Positions 8,686 through 16,627 of a stretch of 44,034 nt of DNA are shown here, piece by piece (the stretch's first letter is position 1; each line of letters begins with the position of its first letter). The stretch covers positions 157,744-201,777 of the forward strand of contig NZ_LBMK01000004.1 of the NCBI RefSeq assembly GCF_001005295.1. Direction: 5' to 3'. The DNA is from Streptomyces yangpuensis. Lineage in GTDB: Bacteria > Actinomycetota > Actinomycetes > Streptomycetales > Streptomycetaceae. The position numbers were made by a program, and so were the translations under genes. The notes under the pieces were generated by a model. The model did no database searches. It was not told where the DNA came from and saw only the letters and a list, made by a program, of their open reading frames with translations.

Positions 8686-10119
8686 ATGTCCCGACACCTG
8701 CCCAGAACCCGCCACGCGGCCGTCGCCGCACTGATAGCCGCAGCCGTCGCCGCCGGCACCGTGGTCGCCGTCGACTCCGCGGCGGTCGCCGCACCGGCCG
8801 CCGTCACCGCCGAAACCCCCACGAACCCCGACTACGGCAGCCCCGGCCAGGGCGAGGAGGAAGCGGTCGACGGGGAGTTCCGGGCGACGAGCTTCGCCGC
8901 GGCGACCTCCACGCAGATCACCCGCAGTTCAGTCATCGCCCGGGCCAAGAGCTGGGTCGGTATCGGGCTGGGCTACAGCAGCGGCGGCCGTCACAACGGA
9001 TACCGCACGGACTGTTCCGGCTTCGTCTCGATGGCCTGGGACCTGGACTTCCAGCCGGCCACCAACAGCTTCGCCTCCCGTGGCGTGACCGAGCCGATCA
9101 CCAAGTCCGAACTGAAGCCGGGCGACGCCCTCCTGGACGACGACCCGGGCGCCTCCGGACACGTCGTCCTCTTCGAGAAGTGGGCCAACTCCGACCGCAC
9201 GCAGTACTGGGGCTTCGACTTCACGCCCAGCGGAGTCCACCATCGCGTCTACGACTACCCGTACTACCCGGGCTACGGCCCCTATGCGCCCGTCCGCTAC
9301 AAGAACATCGTCGACGACGTGACCACCCCGCCGGCGCCCAAGCCCGGCATGACCGACCTCGTCGCGGCCGACATCAACGGCGACTTTGTGGACGACGTGG
9401 TCGGCGTCGAGGCCTCGACCGGCAAGCTGTGGCTCTACAAGGGCGCCTCCAACGGCACCATCGCCTCCGGCGGCAACCGCGTGGAGATAGGCAGCGGCGG
9501 CTGGAACGGCATGGCCGACCTGGCCGCCGGCGACTACAACGGCGACCGCAAGGACGACATCGTCGCGGTCGAGGAGGCCAGCGGAAAGCTGTACCTCTAC
9601 CCGGGCACCGGCAGCGGTCTCTCCTCCCGCAAGGAGATCGGCTCCGGCGGCTGGAACGGCATGACCCAGCTGATGGGCGGCGACTTCAACGGCGACGGCA
9701 AGGCCGATGTCGCCGCCGTCGAGGAGTCGACGGGCAAGCTGTGGCTCTACAAGGGCAACGGCACCGGGTCGATCGGCGGCGGAAGCAGCCGCGTACTGAT
9801 CGGTTCCGGCGGCTGGAAGAGCCTGCACGACCTGGTCGGCATGGACGTCGACAACGACGGCAGGACCGACGTCGTCGGGGCGGAGACCTCGACGGGCAAG
9901 CTCTTCCTCTACAAGAGCAACGGCACCGGCCTGGGCGCCCGCACCGAGATCGGCTCGGGCGGCTGGAACGGCATGAACGACCTCATCGGCGGCGACTTCA
10001 CCTCGAACGCGAACGACGACCTCGTCGGCGTCGAGAAGGCCACCGGAAAGCTCTACCTCTACCCGGGCACCGGCACGGGTCTGGGGGCGCGCAAGGAGAT
10101 CGGCTCCGGCGGCTGGTAG
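8686..10119 (+). CDS. secreted NlpC/P60-like hydrolase with five-repeat propeller
   Basis: A 477-residue protein from ATG 8686, with CCGGAG about 8 bases upstream. A signal peptide (core AAVAALIAAAVAAGTVVAV, cleavage near AVAA) precedes a short acidic linker. An NlpC/P60-type domain spans about residues 80-210, with catalytic Cys110 in YRTDCSGFVS and His159 in ASGHVVLFE. This fold cleaves peptidoglycan stem peptides. Residues 222-477 hold five repeats of about 51 residues starting GM..L...D.NGD.., each with an acidic FG-GAP/VCBS-like turn, then TGKLWLYKG or TGKLYLYPG, then IGSGGW. The protein ends exactly at GSGGW. The IGxGGW spacing recalls tachylectin-2 blades (inference). The next gene carries the same module on an M23 peptidase. 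Confidence 0.85.
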   Translation: MSRHLPRTRHAAVAALIAAAVAAGTVVAVDSAAVAAPAAVTAETPTNPDYGSPGQGEEEAVDGEFRATSFAAATSTQITRSSVIARAKSWVGIGLGYSSGGRHNGYRTDCSGFVSMAWDLDFQPATNSFASRGVTEPITKSELKPGDALLDDDPGASGHVVLFEKWANSDRTQYWGFDFTPSGVHHRVYDYPYYPGYGPYAPVRYKNIVDDVTTPPAPKPGMTDLVAADINGDFVDDVVGVEASTGKLWLYKGASNGTIASGGNRVEIGSGGWNGMADLAAGDYNGDRKDDIVAVEEASGKLYLYPGTGSGLSSRKEIGSGGWNGMTQLMGGDFNGDGKADVAAVEESTGKLWLYKGNGTGSIGGGSSRVLIGSGGWKSLHDLVGMDVDNDGRTDVVGAETSTGKLFLYKSNGTGLGARTEIGSGGWNGMNDLIGGDFTSNANDDLVGVEKATGKLYLYPGTGTGLGARKEIGSGGW

Positions 10120-10208
10120 CCACGGCGCATCTCTCCCCGCTCTCCTTTCGCAACTCCCCTTCCCTGACGCTCTGTTTGGCACCCTCGTGCCGGTTTGGAA
10201 GCATTCCC

Positions 10209-11759
10209 ATGTCTGTTGAGACCACCACCTCCGCCACCGCCTCCGCCGCCTCCACCCCCGCCTCCGCCCCCTCCTTCTCCCGTCTGATGTCGCGCCGGGT
10301 CCGCATCGCCACCGGCCTCGTCTGCGCCACCGTCGCCGCGGTCGCCCTCTCCGCCGGCGGTGCGAACGCCGACGGCGGTCCGGCGGACCCGCACGGCGAC
10401 ATGACCGAGCTGACCGCGGCCGACCTCGGCCTGCCCGAAAGCACGCAGATGATGGCCATGGCGGCCAGCGCCGGCGACGACCGCCCGGACTTCCAGATGC
10501 CGTTCAAGTGCGGCGAGACCTGGCAGGGTGCCTCCCGCACCTACCACAGCCCCACCGCCAACGCGATCGACTGGACGCAGGGCGGCTCGACCGTCAACTC
10601 CCCGGTCGTGGCGAGCGCCGACGGTGTCGTGTCCAAGGTGCGGGACCTGGGCGGCTCCAGCTACGGCAAGTACGTGGTCATCAACCACGGCGGCGGCTGG
10701 TCCACCGTCTACGCCCACCTCAACGGCTTCAACACCTCCACCGGCGCCACGGTCAAGGCCGGACAGCAGATCGGCATCGTCGGCAGCACCGGCAACTCCT
10801 CCGGCGCCCACCTGCACTACGAGCAGCGCCACGACCTGGTCGACCAGCGCACGGTCTTCAACGGCACCGCCTTCGGCGGCTCCGGCTCCTGGTCCAAGTC
10901 GCTGACCAGCAAGAACTGCGAGACCAAGGCTCCGGAGCCGAAGCCCGAGGGTCCCGGTGACGGAGGTACCGCCTCCTCCGGCATGGTCGACCTGGCCTCG
11001 GCCGACCTCAACGGCGACAACGTGGTCGACGTCGCCGCGGTGGAGGCGTCCACCGGCAAGCTGTGGCTCTACAAGGGTGCCTCCAACGGCACCATCGCCT
11101 CCGGCAGCAACCGCGTCCTGATCGGCTCGGGCGGCTGGAACGGCATGTCCAACCTGACCGGCGGCGACTTCACCGGCGACGGCAAGGACGACATCGTCGC
11201 GGTCGAGGAGTCCACCGGCAAGCTGTGGCTCTACAAGGGCGCCGACAACTCGACGATCGCCTCCGGCAGCAACCGCGTCCTGATCGGTTCGGGCGGCTGG
11301 AACGGCATGTCCAACCTGACCGCCCTCAACCTCAACGGGGACAAGATCGCCGACCTGGCGGCCGTCGACAAGTCCACCGGCAAGCTGTACCTCTACCCGG
11401 GCAACGGCACCGGCCTGAACGCCCGCAAGGAGATCGGCTCCGGCGGCTGGAACGGCATGTCGAACCTGACCGGCATGGACCTCAACAACAGCGGACGCCA
11501 GGACCTGGTCGCGGTGGAGAAGTCCACGGGCAAGCTGTTCATGTACCCCGGTGACAAGGGCTACCTGAGCCCGCGCATCCTGATCGGCTCGGGCGGCTGG
11601 AACGGCATGTCCGACCTGATCGGCGGCGACCTGCTGAACTCGCAGCTGTCGGACGACCTGATCGCGGTCCAGAACTCCACCGGCAAGCTCTACCTCTACC
11701 CGGGCACCGGCTCGGGCGGCCTGGGCGCCCGCAAGGAGATCGGTGTCGGCGGCTGGTAA
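10209..11759 (+). CDS. secreted M23 (LytM-type) peptidase with five-repeat propeller
   Basis: A 516-residue protein. ATG 10209 is chosen because it gives an N-terminus leading into a hydrophobic signal segment (RIATGLVCATVAAVALSAGG); GGAAG lies about 9 bases upstream. The M23 metallopeptidase domain covers about residues 90-240. Its zinc ligands are visible: His113 and Asp121 in YHSPTANAIDW, and His201/His203 in GAHLHYE, with the usual GSTGNSSG before them. Such enzymes cut peptidoglycan cross-bridges or stem peptides. After a Pro/Glu linker, residues 259-516 form five repeats (GMSNLTGGDFTGDGKDDIVA..., TGKLWLYKG, IGSGGWNGM) ending GVGGW. The repeats closely match those of the preceding gene, also at DNA level, implying duplication or gene conversion. 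The protein is likely secreted and wall-bound. Confidence 0.88.
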   Translation: MSVETTTSATASAASTPASAPSFSRLMSRRVRIATGLVCATVAAVALSAGGANADGGPADPHGDMTELTAADLGLPESTQMMAMAASAGDDRPDFQMPFKCGETWQGASRTYHSPTANAIDWTQGGSTVNSPVVASADGVVSKVRDLGGSSYGKYVVINHGGGWSTVYAHLNGFNTSTGATVKAGQQIGIVGSTGNSSGAHLHYEQRHDLVDQRTVFNGTAFGGSGSWSKSLTSKNCETKAPEPKPEGPGDGGTASSGMVDLASADLNGDNVVDVAAVEASTGKLWLYKGASNGTIASGSNRVLIGSGGWNGMSNLTGGDFTGDGKDDIVAVEESTGKLWLYKGADNSTIASGSNRVLIGSGGWNGMSNLTALNLNGDKIADLAAVDKSTGKLYLYPGNGTGLNARKEIGSGGWNGMSNLTGMDLNNSGRQDLVAVEKSTGKLFMYPGDKGYLSPRILIGSGGWNGMSDLIGGDLLNSQLSDDLIAVQNSTGKLYLYPGTGSGGLGARKEIGVGGW

Positions 11760-11825
11760 GCAGCAGCTGAGCGGCGACCGAGCGGCGGCTGAGCAGCCTC
11801 CGGTGAACACCTGAAACGAAGACAC

Positions 11826-11862
11826 GTGAGGCGGCCCGTCCCTGCAGGACGGGCCGCCTCAC
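11826..11862. terminator. bidirectional terminator hairpin overlapping thpR stop
   Basis: A perfect 16-bp stem, GTGAGGCGGCCCGTCC (11826-11841) with GGACGGGCCGCCTCAC (11847-11862), has a five-base loop. It lies between the convergent M23 and thpR genes. The thpR stop codon (complement of 11859-11861) lies inside the stem. No long T tract is seen on either side. Confidence 0.85.
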
Positions 11863-12455
11863 GGCGTTCGCAGCGGCCAGGCGCGCACAGTCTCGTAGCG
11901 GGGCTGTTCGCCCGGCACCCCGCTCACGGGCAGGTGGCTGCGGACCAGGCTGAGCGTGTCCACCTGCCAGGCCGTGCCCTCGAATCCGGCGAGGGCGTCC
12001 AGGTACGGGCGCAGGGGCGTGGCGGCATGCCCGTGGCCGTGCCCCTGCCGGTGGCCGTGTCCCTGCGCGTGGTTGCGGGCCAGGGTGAGGTGCGGGGTGT
12101 ACCGGTGGTGCTGCTCCATCGGGATCCCGGCCCGCCGCGCGGCGGCGTCGGCCCGGTCGGCGAGCAGCCGCATGGCGTCGAGGTCCCCGGCGGCGCCGGT
12201 CCACAGGGCGCGGTCGCCGAAGTGCCCGCAGCCGTGCAGGCGCAGCCCGAACGGCTCCGTACGGTGGGCGGCCCGCTCCAGCCGGGTGTGCAGCTCGGGG
12301 AGCGCGTCGTCACGGACCTCGCCCATGAAGGCGAGCGTGAAGTGCCAGCCGGCTTCTGCGGTCCAGGTGAGCCGGTCGTCGAGGAGCGGCCGTACGGCTT
12401 CCCGCAGCTCGGCGACGGCCTCCTCGGGCGGCAGAACGGCGGCGAACAGTCTCAT
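11859..12455 (-). CDS. thpR: RNA 2',3'-cyclic phosphodiesterase (2'-5' RNA ligase family)
   Basis: A 198-residue protein from ATG 12453-12455 (MRLFAAVLPPEEAVAELREA). It belongs to the 2H phosphoesterase superfamily. The two catalytic HxT motifs are present as HFTL (about residue 38) and HLTL (about 122). The enzyme hydrolyses 2',3'-cyclic phosphate ends of RNA and can ligate tRNA halves in vitro. Just after the second motif is an unusual His/Gly/Gln-rich insertion (HAQGHGHRQGHGHGHA). It is encoded by a simple GTGGCCGTG-like repeat near 12030-12070 and looks like a metal-binding or slippage-derived loop. The protein is cytoplasmic. The gene is monocistronic and ends in the shared hairpin. Confidence 0.92.
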   Translation of the reverse strand: MRLFAAVLPPEEAVAELREAVRPLLDDRLTWTAEAGWHFTLAFMGEVRDDALPELHTRLERAAHRTEPFGLRLHGCGHFGDRALWTGAAGDLDAMRLLADRADAAARRAGIPMEQHHRYTPHLTLARNHAQGHGHRQGHGHGHAATPLRPYLDALAGFEGTAWQVDTLSLVRSHLPVSGVPGEQPRYETVRAWPLRTP

Positions 12456-12498
12456 GCGGTGAGCGTATGCCCTGCACCCCGCCGGCCGAAGGGGCTCC

Positions 12499-12545
12499 GC
12501 CGGGCGGGGCCGGAATGCGCGGAGGGCAGTCCCGGCCCCGCCGGC
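12499..12545 (-). terminator. probable terminator of the MFS gene
   Basis: GCCGGGCGGGGCCGG (12499-12513) pairs with CCGGCCCCGCCGGC (12532-12545) with one bulged base and an 18-base loop. It lies about 18 bases beyond the MFS stop codon on the minus strand. There is no T tract. Confidence 0.6.
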
Positions 12546-12563
12546 GTCTGCCGGAGGCGGGTT

Positions 12564-13952
12564 CTAGGCGACCGTCACCAGCTCGCGGCGGTGCGGCACG
12601 GCCGGGACGAAGGCCACCCCGTGGCGGCCGACCCGCAGCCGGAGGTTGCCGACCCGGGCCAGGACGACGCCGATGGCCACGGACGCGGCCAGCGAGATCA
12701 GGGCGCCCGAGGCCATGCCGACGCGCGCGCCGTAGGTGTCCGTGATCCAGCCGAGCAGCGGGGCGCCCAGCGGGGTGCCGCCGGTGAAGACCATCATGAA
12801 CAGGGCCATGACCCGGCCGCGCATCTCGGGGTCGGTGGCCATCTGCACGCTGGAGTTGGCGGTGACGTTGACCGTCAGGCCGAAGACGCCGATGGGCACG
12901 AGCAGCGCGGCGAACAGCCAGAATCCGGGGGCGAAGGCCGTCACGAGCAGCAGTACGGAGAACAGTACGGCCGCGGCCACCAGCAGCCGCAGGCGGGAAT
13001 GTCCGCGCCGGGCCGCGAGCAGGGCACCCGCGAGGGAGCCGGCCGCGATCAGGGTGTTGAAGAGTCCGTAGGTGCCCGCGTCGCCGTGGAAGACGTCGTT
13101 CACGAAGGCCGACAGCCAGATCGGGAAGTTGAACCCGAAGGTGCCGACGAAGCCGACGAGGACGATCGGCCAGACCAGCTCGGGCCGGCCGGCGACGTAG
13201 CGCAGTCCTTCGCGCAGCTGCCCCTTGGCGCGCGGCCGGGGCGGGGCGGGGTGCAGTTCCTTCGTGCGCATCATCAGCAGGCCGGCGATGGGCGCGGCGA
13301 AGGACAGTCCGTTGAGCAGGAAGGCCCAGCCGGAGCCGACGGCGGTGATCAGCACGCCTGCGATCGCCGGACCGACCAGCCGTGCGGACTGGAAGTTGGC
13401 CGAGTTGAGGCTGACGGCGTTGGCGACCTGGTCCTTGCCGACCATCTCGGGGACGAACGTCTGCCGGGCCGGGTTGTCCACGACGGTGATCAGGCCGAGG
13501 AGGAGGGCCGCGAGGTAGACGTGCCAGACCTGGACGTGTCCGGCCAGGGTGAGGGCGGCGAGCGCGATGCCGGTCAGGCCCATCGCGCTCTGGGTGGCGA
13601 GGAGCAGGGGCCGCTTGGGCAGCCGGTCGGCGAGTACGCCTCCGTAGAGGCCGAACACCAGCATCGGCAGGAACTGCAGGGCGATGGTGATACCGACGGC
13701 GGAGGCGGAGCCGGTCAGTGAGAGGACCAGCCAGTCCTGGGCGATGCGCTGCATCCAGGTGCCGGTGTTCGAGACGACCTGCCCGGTCGCGAAGAGCCGG
13801 TAGTTGCGGATCCGCAGCGAGCTGAACATCCCGCGGTTCCTGCTCGCGGGTGCGGCGGGTGCCGCGTGTGCCGCGGGTGCCGCGGGTCGCGCGGCGGTAG
13901 TGGGGGTGGATATGTGGCCGGGTGCGGAGTCTGCTCCGTTTCCCGTACTCAA
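12564..13952 (-). CDS. MFS transporter, EntS/DHA3-like exporter
   Basis: A 462-residue protein starting at TTG 13950-13952, with AGGAGG nine bases upstream, which supports this rare start. An Ala/Pro-rich cytoplasmic N-terminus of about 40 residues precedes SSLRIRNYRLFATGQVVSNTGTWMQRIAQDWLVL. That entry motif is typical of the enterobactin-exporter-like MFS_3 group, and the MFS loop motif GGVLADRLPKRPLL follows. About 12 transmembrane helices can be traced. Family members export siderophores or drugs by proton antiport. It lies 25 bases downstream of a MarR repressor gene on the same strand, so the pair is probably a self-regulated efflux operon. The substrate is unknown. Confidence 0.9.
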   Translation of the reverse strand: MSTGNGADSAPGHISTPTTAARPAAPAAHAAPAAPASRNRGMFSSLRIRNYRLFATGQVVSNTGTWMQRIAQDWLVLSLTGSASAVGITIALQFLPMLVFGLYGGVLADRLPKRPLLLATQSAMGLTGIALAALTLAGHVQVWHVYLAALLLGLITVVDNPARQTFVPEMVGKDQVANAVSLNSANFQSARLVGPAIAGVLITAVGSGWAFLLNGLSFAAPIAGLLMMRTKELHPAPPRPRAKGQLREGLRYVAGRPELVWPIVLVGFVGTFGFNFPIWLSAFVNDVFHGDAGTYGLFNTLIAAGSLAGALLAARRGHSRLRLLVAAAVLFSVLLLVTAFAPGFWLFAALLVPIGVFGLTVNVTANSSVQMATDPEMRGRVMALFMMVFTGGTPLGAPLLGWITDTYGARVGMASGALISLAASVAIGVVLARVGNLRLRVGRHGVAFVPAVPHRRELVTVA

Positions 13953-13977
13953 AAGCGTTCGCCTCCTGGCGTCGTTC

Positions 13978-14415
13978 CTACAGGTGCGCGAGCTTCTCCA
14001 GGACGGGTGCGGCCGCGCGCAGCTTGGCCCATTCGTCCTCGGTCAGCTCTGCCGCGAGCCCGGCCAGGAAGGCGTTGCGCTTGCGGCGGCTCTCTTCGAG
14101 CATCGCTTCGGCCTCCTCCGTCTGGCGGACCACCTTCTGGCGGCGGTCGTCGGGGTGCGGTTCCAGCGTGACCAGTCCCTTGGCTTCCAGCAACGCGACG
14201 ATGCGCGTCATGGACGGCGGCTGGACGTGCTCCCGCCGTGCCAGCTCACCCGGGGTGGCCTGGCCGCAGCGGGCGAGGGTGCCGAGGACCGACATCTCGG
14301 TCGGGCTCAGCGACTCGTCGACGCGCTGGTGCTTCAGGCGCCGCCCCAGCCGCATGACGGCGGAGCGGAGGTCGTTCACGGCGGCAGCGTCGTCGCCATG
14401 GGAGAGGTCAGGCAT
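13978..14415 (-). CDS. MarR family transcriptional regulator
   Basis: A 145-residue protein. ATG 14413-14415 (MPDLSHGDDAAAVNDLRSAV) is chosen over upstream starts because it lies just after an AT-rich promoter-like stretch. The winged helix is complete: LSPTEMSVLGTLARCGQATPGELARREHVQPPSMTRIVALLEAKGLV, followed by the wing PHPDDRRQKVV and a C-terminal dimerisation helix. MarR dimers usually repress an adjacent transporter and are released by a ligand. Here the next gene downstream is the MFS exporter. The upstream region 14416-14455 (TTAGAATAACTCATTAC) is the most AT-rich patch nearby and probably holds promoter and operator. Confidence 0.92.
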   Translation of the reverse strand: MPDLSHGDDAAAVNDLRSAVMRLGRRLKHQRVDESLSPTEMSVLGTLARCGQATPGELARREHVQPPSMTRIVALLEAKGLVTLEPHPDDRRQKVVRQTEEAEAMLEESRRKRNAFLAGLAAELTEDEWAKLRAAAPVLEKLAHL

Positions 14416-14546
14416 GTATTTAGAATAACTCATTACTCTCGCTAAAGAACACCGGATTTCTCCGGCCATGCGGGGGGTCACTCGTACGGGTGAGTCGGCG
14501 GCCGAAAGTGACCCGCGTGCGCCCCCTCTGCCCCGACTCTTTCGGC

Positions 14547-14729
14547 ATGGGGACACATGTGCTGAGCATGCGCATAGACGGGGAGCTCCTCGACAGGCTC
14601 CGGATCCATGCCGCCAAACGCGGAATGAGCGTCCAGGACTATGTGGTCCGGACGCTCATTCGCGACGACTTCGACGAGCGCTTCAAGGCGGCCGTTGACG
14701 AGACGGAGAAGTTCTACGGGCTGACGTGA
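14547..14729 (+). CDS. small ribbon-helix-helix (CopG/Arc-like) protein
   Basis: ATG 14547 gives 60 residues (MGTHVLSMRIDGELLDRLRI...). The fold is beta-strand (VLSMRID), helix (ELLDRLRIHAAKRG), helix (SVQDYVVRTLIRDDFDERFKAAV), the standard RHH arrangement of dimeric DNA-binding proteins. It resembles antitoxins but no toxin gene is next to it. It is divergent from marR and convergent with the purine permease. No ribosome binding site is obvious before 14547; the ATG at 14568 (MRIDGEL) is an alternative start. Proteins with this SVQDYVVRTLIRDDFDERF core are, as I recall, common in Streptomyces, usually annotated only as hypothetical or RHH. Confidence 0.7.
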   Translation: MGTHVLSMRIDGELLDRLRIHAAKRGMSVQDYVVRTLIRDDFDERFKAAVDETEKFYGLT

Positions 14730-14748
14730 GCCCGCCCCGCTGAGCCGG

Positions 14749-16209
14749 CTAGCCGAGGCCGAGCGCGGGCATCGCGTAGTAGAAGACGAACACCGCCGAC
14801 ACCACGTACATGGCGGTCGGGACCTCGCGGCCCCGGCCGGTCGCCAGGCGCAGCACGCTGAAGGCGATGAAGCCGATGCCGATGCCGTTGGTGATCGAGT
14901 AGGTGAAGGGCATCATCACCATGGCCAGGAAGGCCGGGACGGCGATGGTGAAGTCGCTCCAGTCGATGTCCCTGACCGATCCCGCCAGGATCAGGAAGCC
15001 CACCGCGACCAGCGCGGGCGTGGCGGCCTGCGACGGGACCATGGTCGCCAGCGGGGTGAGGAACAGCGCCACGGCGAAGAGGCCGCCCGTCACGACGTTC
15101 GCCAGACCCGTACGGGCCCCCTCGCCGACACCGGCAGTGGACTCCACGAAGCAGGTGGTCGCCGAGGAGGAGGTCGCGCCGCCCGAGGCGACGGCGAGGC
15201 CGTCGACGAACAGGACCCGGTTGATGCCGGGGAACTCGCCGGTCTTCCTGTCGACCAGCTTGGCCTCGTCGCCGACGCCCAGGATCGTGCCCATGGCGTC
15301 GAAGAAGCAGGACAGCAGCACGGTGAAGACGAACAGGATGCCGGTCAGCAGCCCGACCTTGCCGAAGCCGCCGAACAGGCTGACCTGGCCGACGAGCCCG
15401 AAGTCCGGCGAGGCGACGGGGTTGCCGGGCCAGGCCGGGACGGTCAGGCCCCAGCCGGAGTCGGGCAGGTCGGCGACGAGCTGGACGACGACCGCGACCA
15501 GGGTCATGGCCACGATGGAGATCAGGATCGCGCCCGGGACCTTGCGGATCAGCAGGGCGAGGGTGAGCAGCGTACCGATCGCGAAGATCAGTACGGGCCA
15601 GCCGTGCAGGTGGCCGTCGCTGCCGAGCTGGAGCGGGACCGTGGTGTGCGCGGCGTCCGGGATGCGGGAGACGAAGCCGGAGTCGACCAGGCCGATCAGC
15701 ATGATGAACAGGCCGATACCGATGGCGATGCCCTTGCGCAGTCCCAGCGGGACGGCGTTCATGACGCGCTCGCGCAGCCCGGTGGCGACCAGCAGCATCA
15801 CCACGAAGCCGGCCAGGACCACCATGCCCATCGCATCGGGCCAGCTCATGCGCGGGGCGAGCTGAAGGGCCACGACGGTGTTCACGCCGAGGCCGGCGGC
15901 GAGCGCGATGGGGACGTTGCCGATGACGCCCATGAGGAGCGTGGTGAAGGCGGCCGTCAGGACGGTGGCCGTCACGAGCTGGCCGCTGTCGAGCTGGTTC
16001 CCGTACATGTCCTTCGCGCTGCCCAGGATGATCGGGTTCAGCACGATGATGTACGCCATGGCGAAGAAGGTCGCGAAACCGCCGCGGACCTCGCGGGCGA
16101 CGGTCGAGCCGCGCTCGGAGAGCTTGAAGAAGCGGTCCAGCCTGCCGGAGGGTTCCCGGGGGGCGGGCTCCGGAGCGGCGGGTGCGGGGGCGGGGGCCGG
16201 GGTGCTCAT
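14749..16209 (-). CDS. NCS2 family nucleobase permease (AzgA-like)
   Basis: A 486-residue protein from ATG 16207-16209. A Pro/Ala-rich N-terminus of about 25 residues leads to FFKLSERGSTVAREVRGGFATFFAMAYIIVLNP. This is the hallmark start of AzgA-type hypoxanthine/guanine/adenine:proton symporters, shared by PbuG and AdeQ. Further signatures are GLGVNTVVAL, LSCFFDAMGTILGVGDEA and ATSSSATTCFVESTAGVGEGARTGL (the substrate-binding TM8-TM10 region). About 12-14 transmembrane segments are visible. The divergent neighbour is DUF2530, a pairing I recall from Streptomyces. An inverted repeat (16226-16233 and 16265-16272) in the shared upstream region could be an operator. Confidence 0.92.
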   Translation of the reverse strand: MSTPAPAPAPAAPEPAPREPSGRLDRFFKLSERGSTVAREVRGGFATFFAMAYIIVLNPIILGSAKDMYGNQLDSGQLVTATVLTAAFTTLLMGVIGNVPIALAAGLGVNTVVALQLAPRMSWPDAMGMVVLAGFVVMLLVATGLRERVMNAVPLGLRKGIAIGIGLFIMLIGLVDSGFVSRIPDAAHTTVPLQLGSDGHLHGWPVLIFAIGTLLTLALLIRKVPGAILISIVAMTLVAVVVQLVADLPDSGWGLTVPAWPGNPVASPDFGLVGQVSLFGGFGKVGLLTGILFVFTVLLSCFFDAMGTILGVGDEAKLVDRKTGEFPGINRVLFVDGLAVASGGATSSSATTCFVESTAGVGEGARTGLANVVTGGLFAVALFLTPLATMVPSQAATPALVAVGFLILAGSVRDIDWSDFTIAVPAFLAMVMMPFTYSITNGIGIGFIAFSVLRLATGRGREVPTAMYVVSAVFVFYYAMPALGLG

Positions 16210-16225
16210 ACGGTCCTCATTGGTG

Positions 16226-16272
16226 GTTCATACGAAGAAAATGGGCCGCGCCCAAACCGTTTCAGTATGAAC
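16226..16272. promoter_or_regulatory. inverted repeat GTTCATAC...GTATGAAC in divergent promoter
   Basis: Perfect 8-bp arms, GTTCATAC (16226-16233) and GTATGAAC (16265-16272), are separated by 31 bases. They lie between the purine permease start (16209) and the DUF2530 start (16349). Two half-sites three helical turns apart suit a dimeric repressor that loops or binds cooperatively. It is a candidate purine-responsive operator by context only. Confidence 0.4.
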
Positions 16273-16348
16273 ACATCAGGGAATGGCCGTCCATCTCCGC
16301 GCGTAGACCGTGCGAGGGGTCTTTCCGGCGCCCGCTTAAACTTGCGAC

Positions 16349-16627
16349 ATGGCGAAATGGATTGCGAAGCACGAGGCGCCCGAGCCCCTGGAGGGCCCCG
16401 TCGTCGCGACGGTCACGGGCGGCACGATCCTGTGGTTCGCCCTCTTCGTGGTCCAGCTGCCCTTCTACGGGTGGTTCGCCGACCGCGGCCAGCTGTGGTG
16501 GGTCTGGACCTGCGCGGCCGGGGGCTTCCTCGGCCTGATCGGCATCTGGTACGTCCGCGGCCGCGAAGCCGCCCTGAAACGCCACGCCGCCGCCACCGCT
16601 GCGCAGGCTCAGCAGGACACCCCCTAG
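16349..16627 (+). CDS. DUF2530 small membrane protein
   Basis: A 92-residue protein from ATG 16349 (MAKWIAKHEAPEPLEGPVVA). It has two transmembrane helices, TGGTILWFALFVVQLPFYGWF and LWWVWTCAAGGFLGLIGIWYV, and an Ala/Gln-rich cytoplasmic tail. It matches the actinobacterial DUF2530 family, found next to NCS2 permeases in many streptomycetes as I recall. A role with the permease is plausible but unproven. No strong ribosome binding site is seen. Confidence 0.85.
   Translation: MAKWIAKHEAPEPLEGPVVATVTGGTILWFALFVVQLPFYGWFADRGQLWWVWTCAAGGFLGLIGIWYVRGREAALKRHAAATAAQAQQDTP

Noticed and set aside
8466..8794. Minus-strand cysteine-rich frame (CGCCGCCGC-like protein) resembling a metallothionein or ribosomal peptide precursor.
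   Set aside because: It is simply the complement of the 9-bp minisatellites. There is no ribosome binding site and it overlaps the start of the NlpC/P60 gene.
10120..10208. Possible c-di-AMP (ydaO) riboswitch before the cell-wall hydrolase genes, as known for some Streptomyces hydrolases.
   Set aside because: Neither this 89-base gap nor 8466-8685 shows the conserved ydaO core or enough length with matching helices.
14547..14729. Toxin-antitoxin system based on the RHH protein.
   Set aside because: No small toxin gene is adjacent; the neighbours are a MarR gene and a purine permease.
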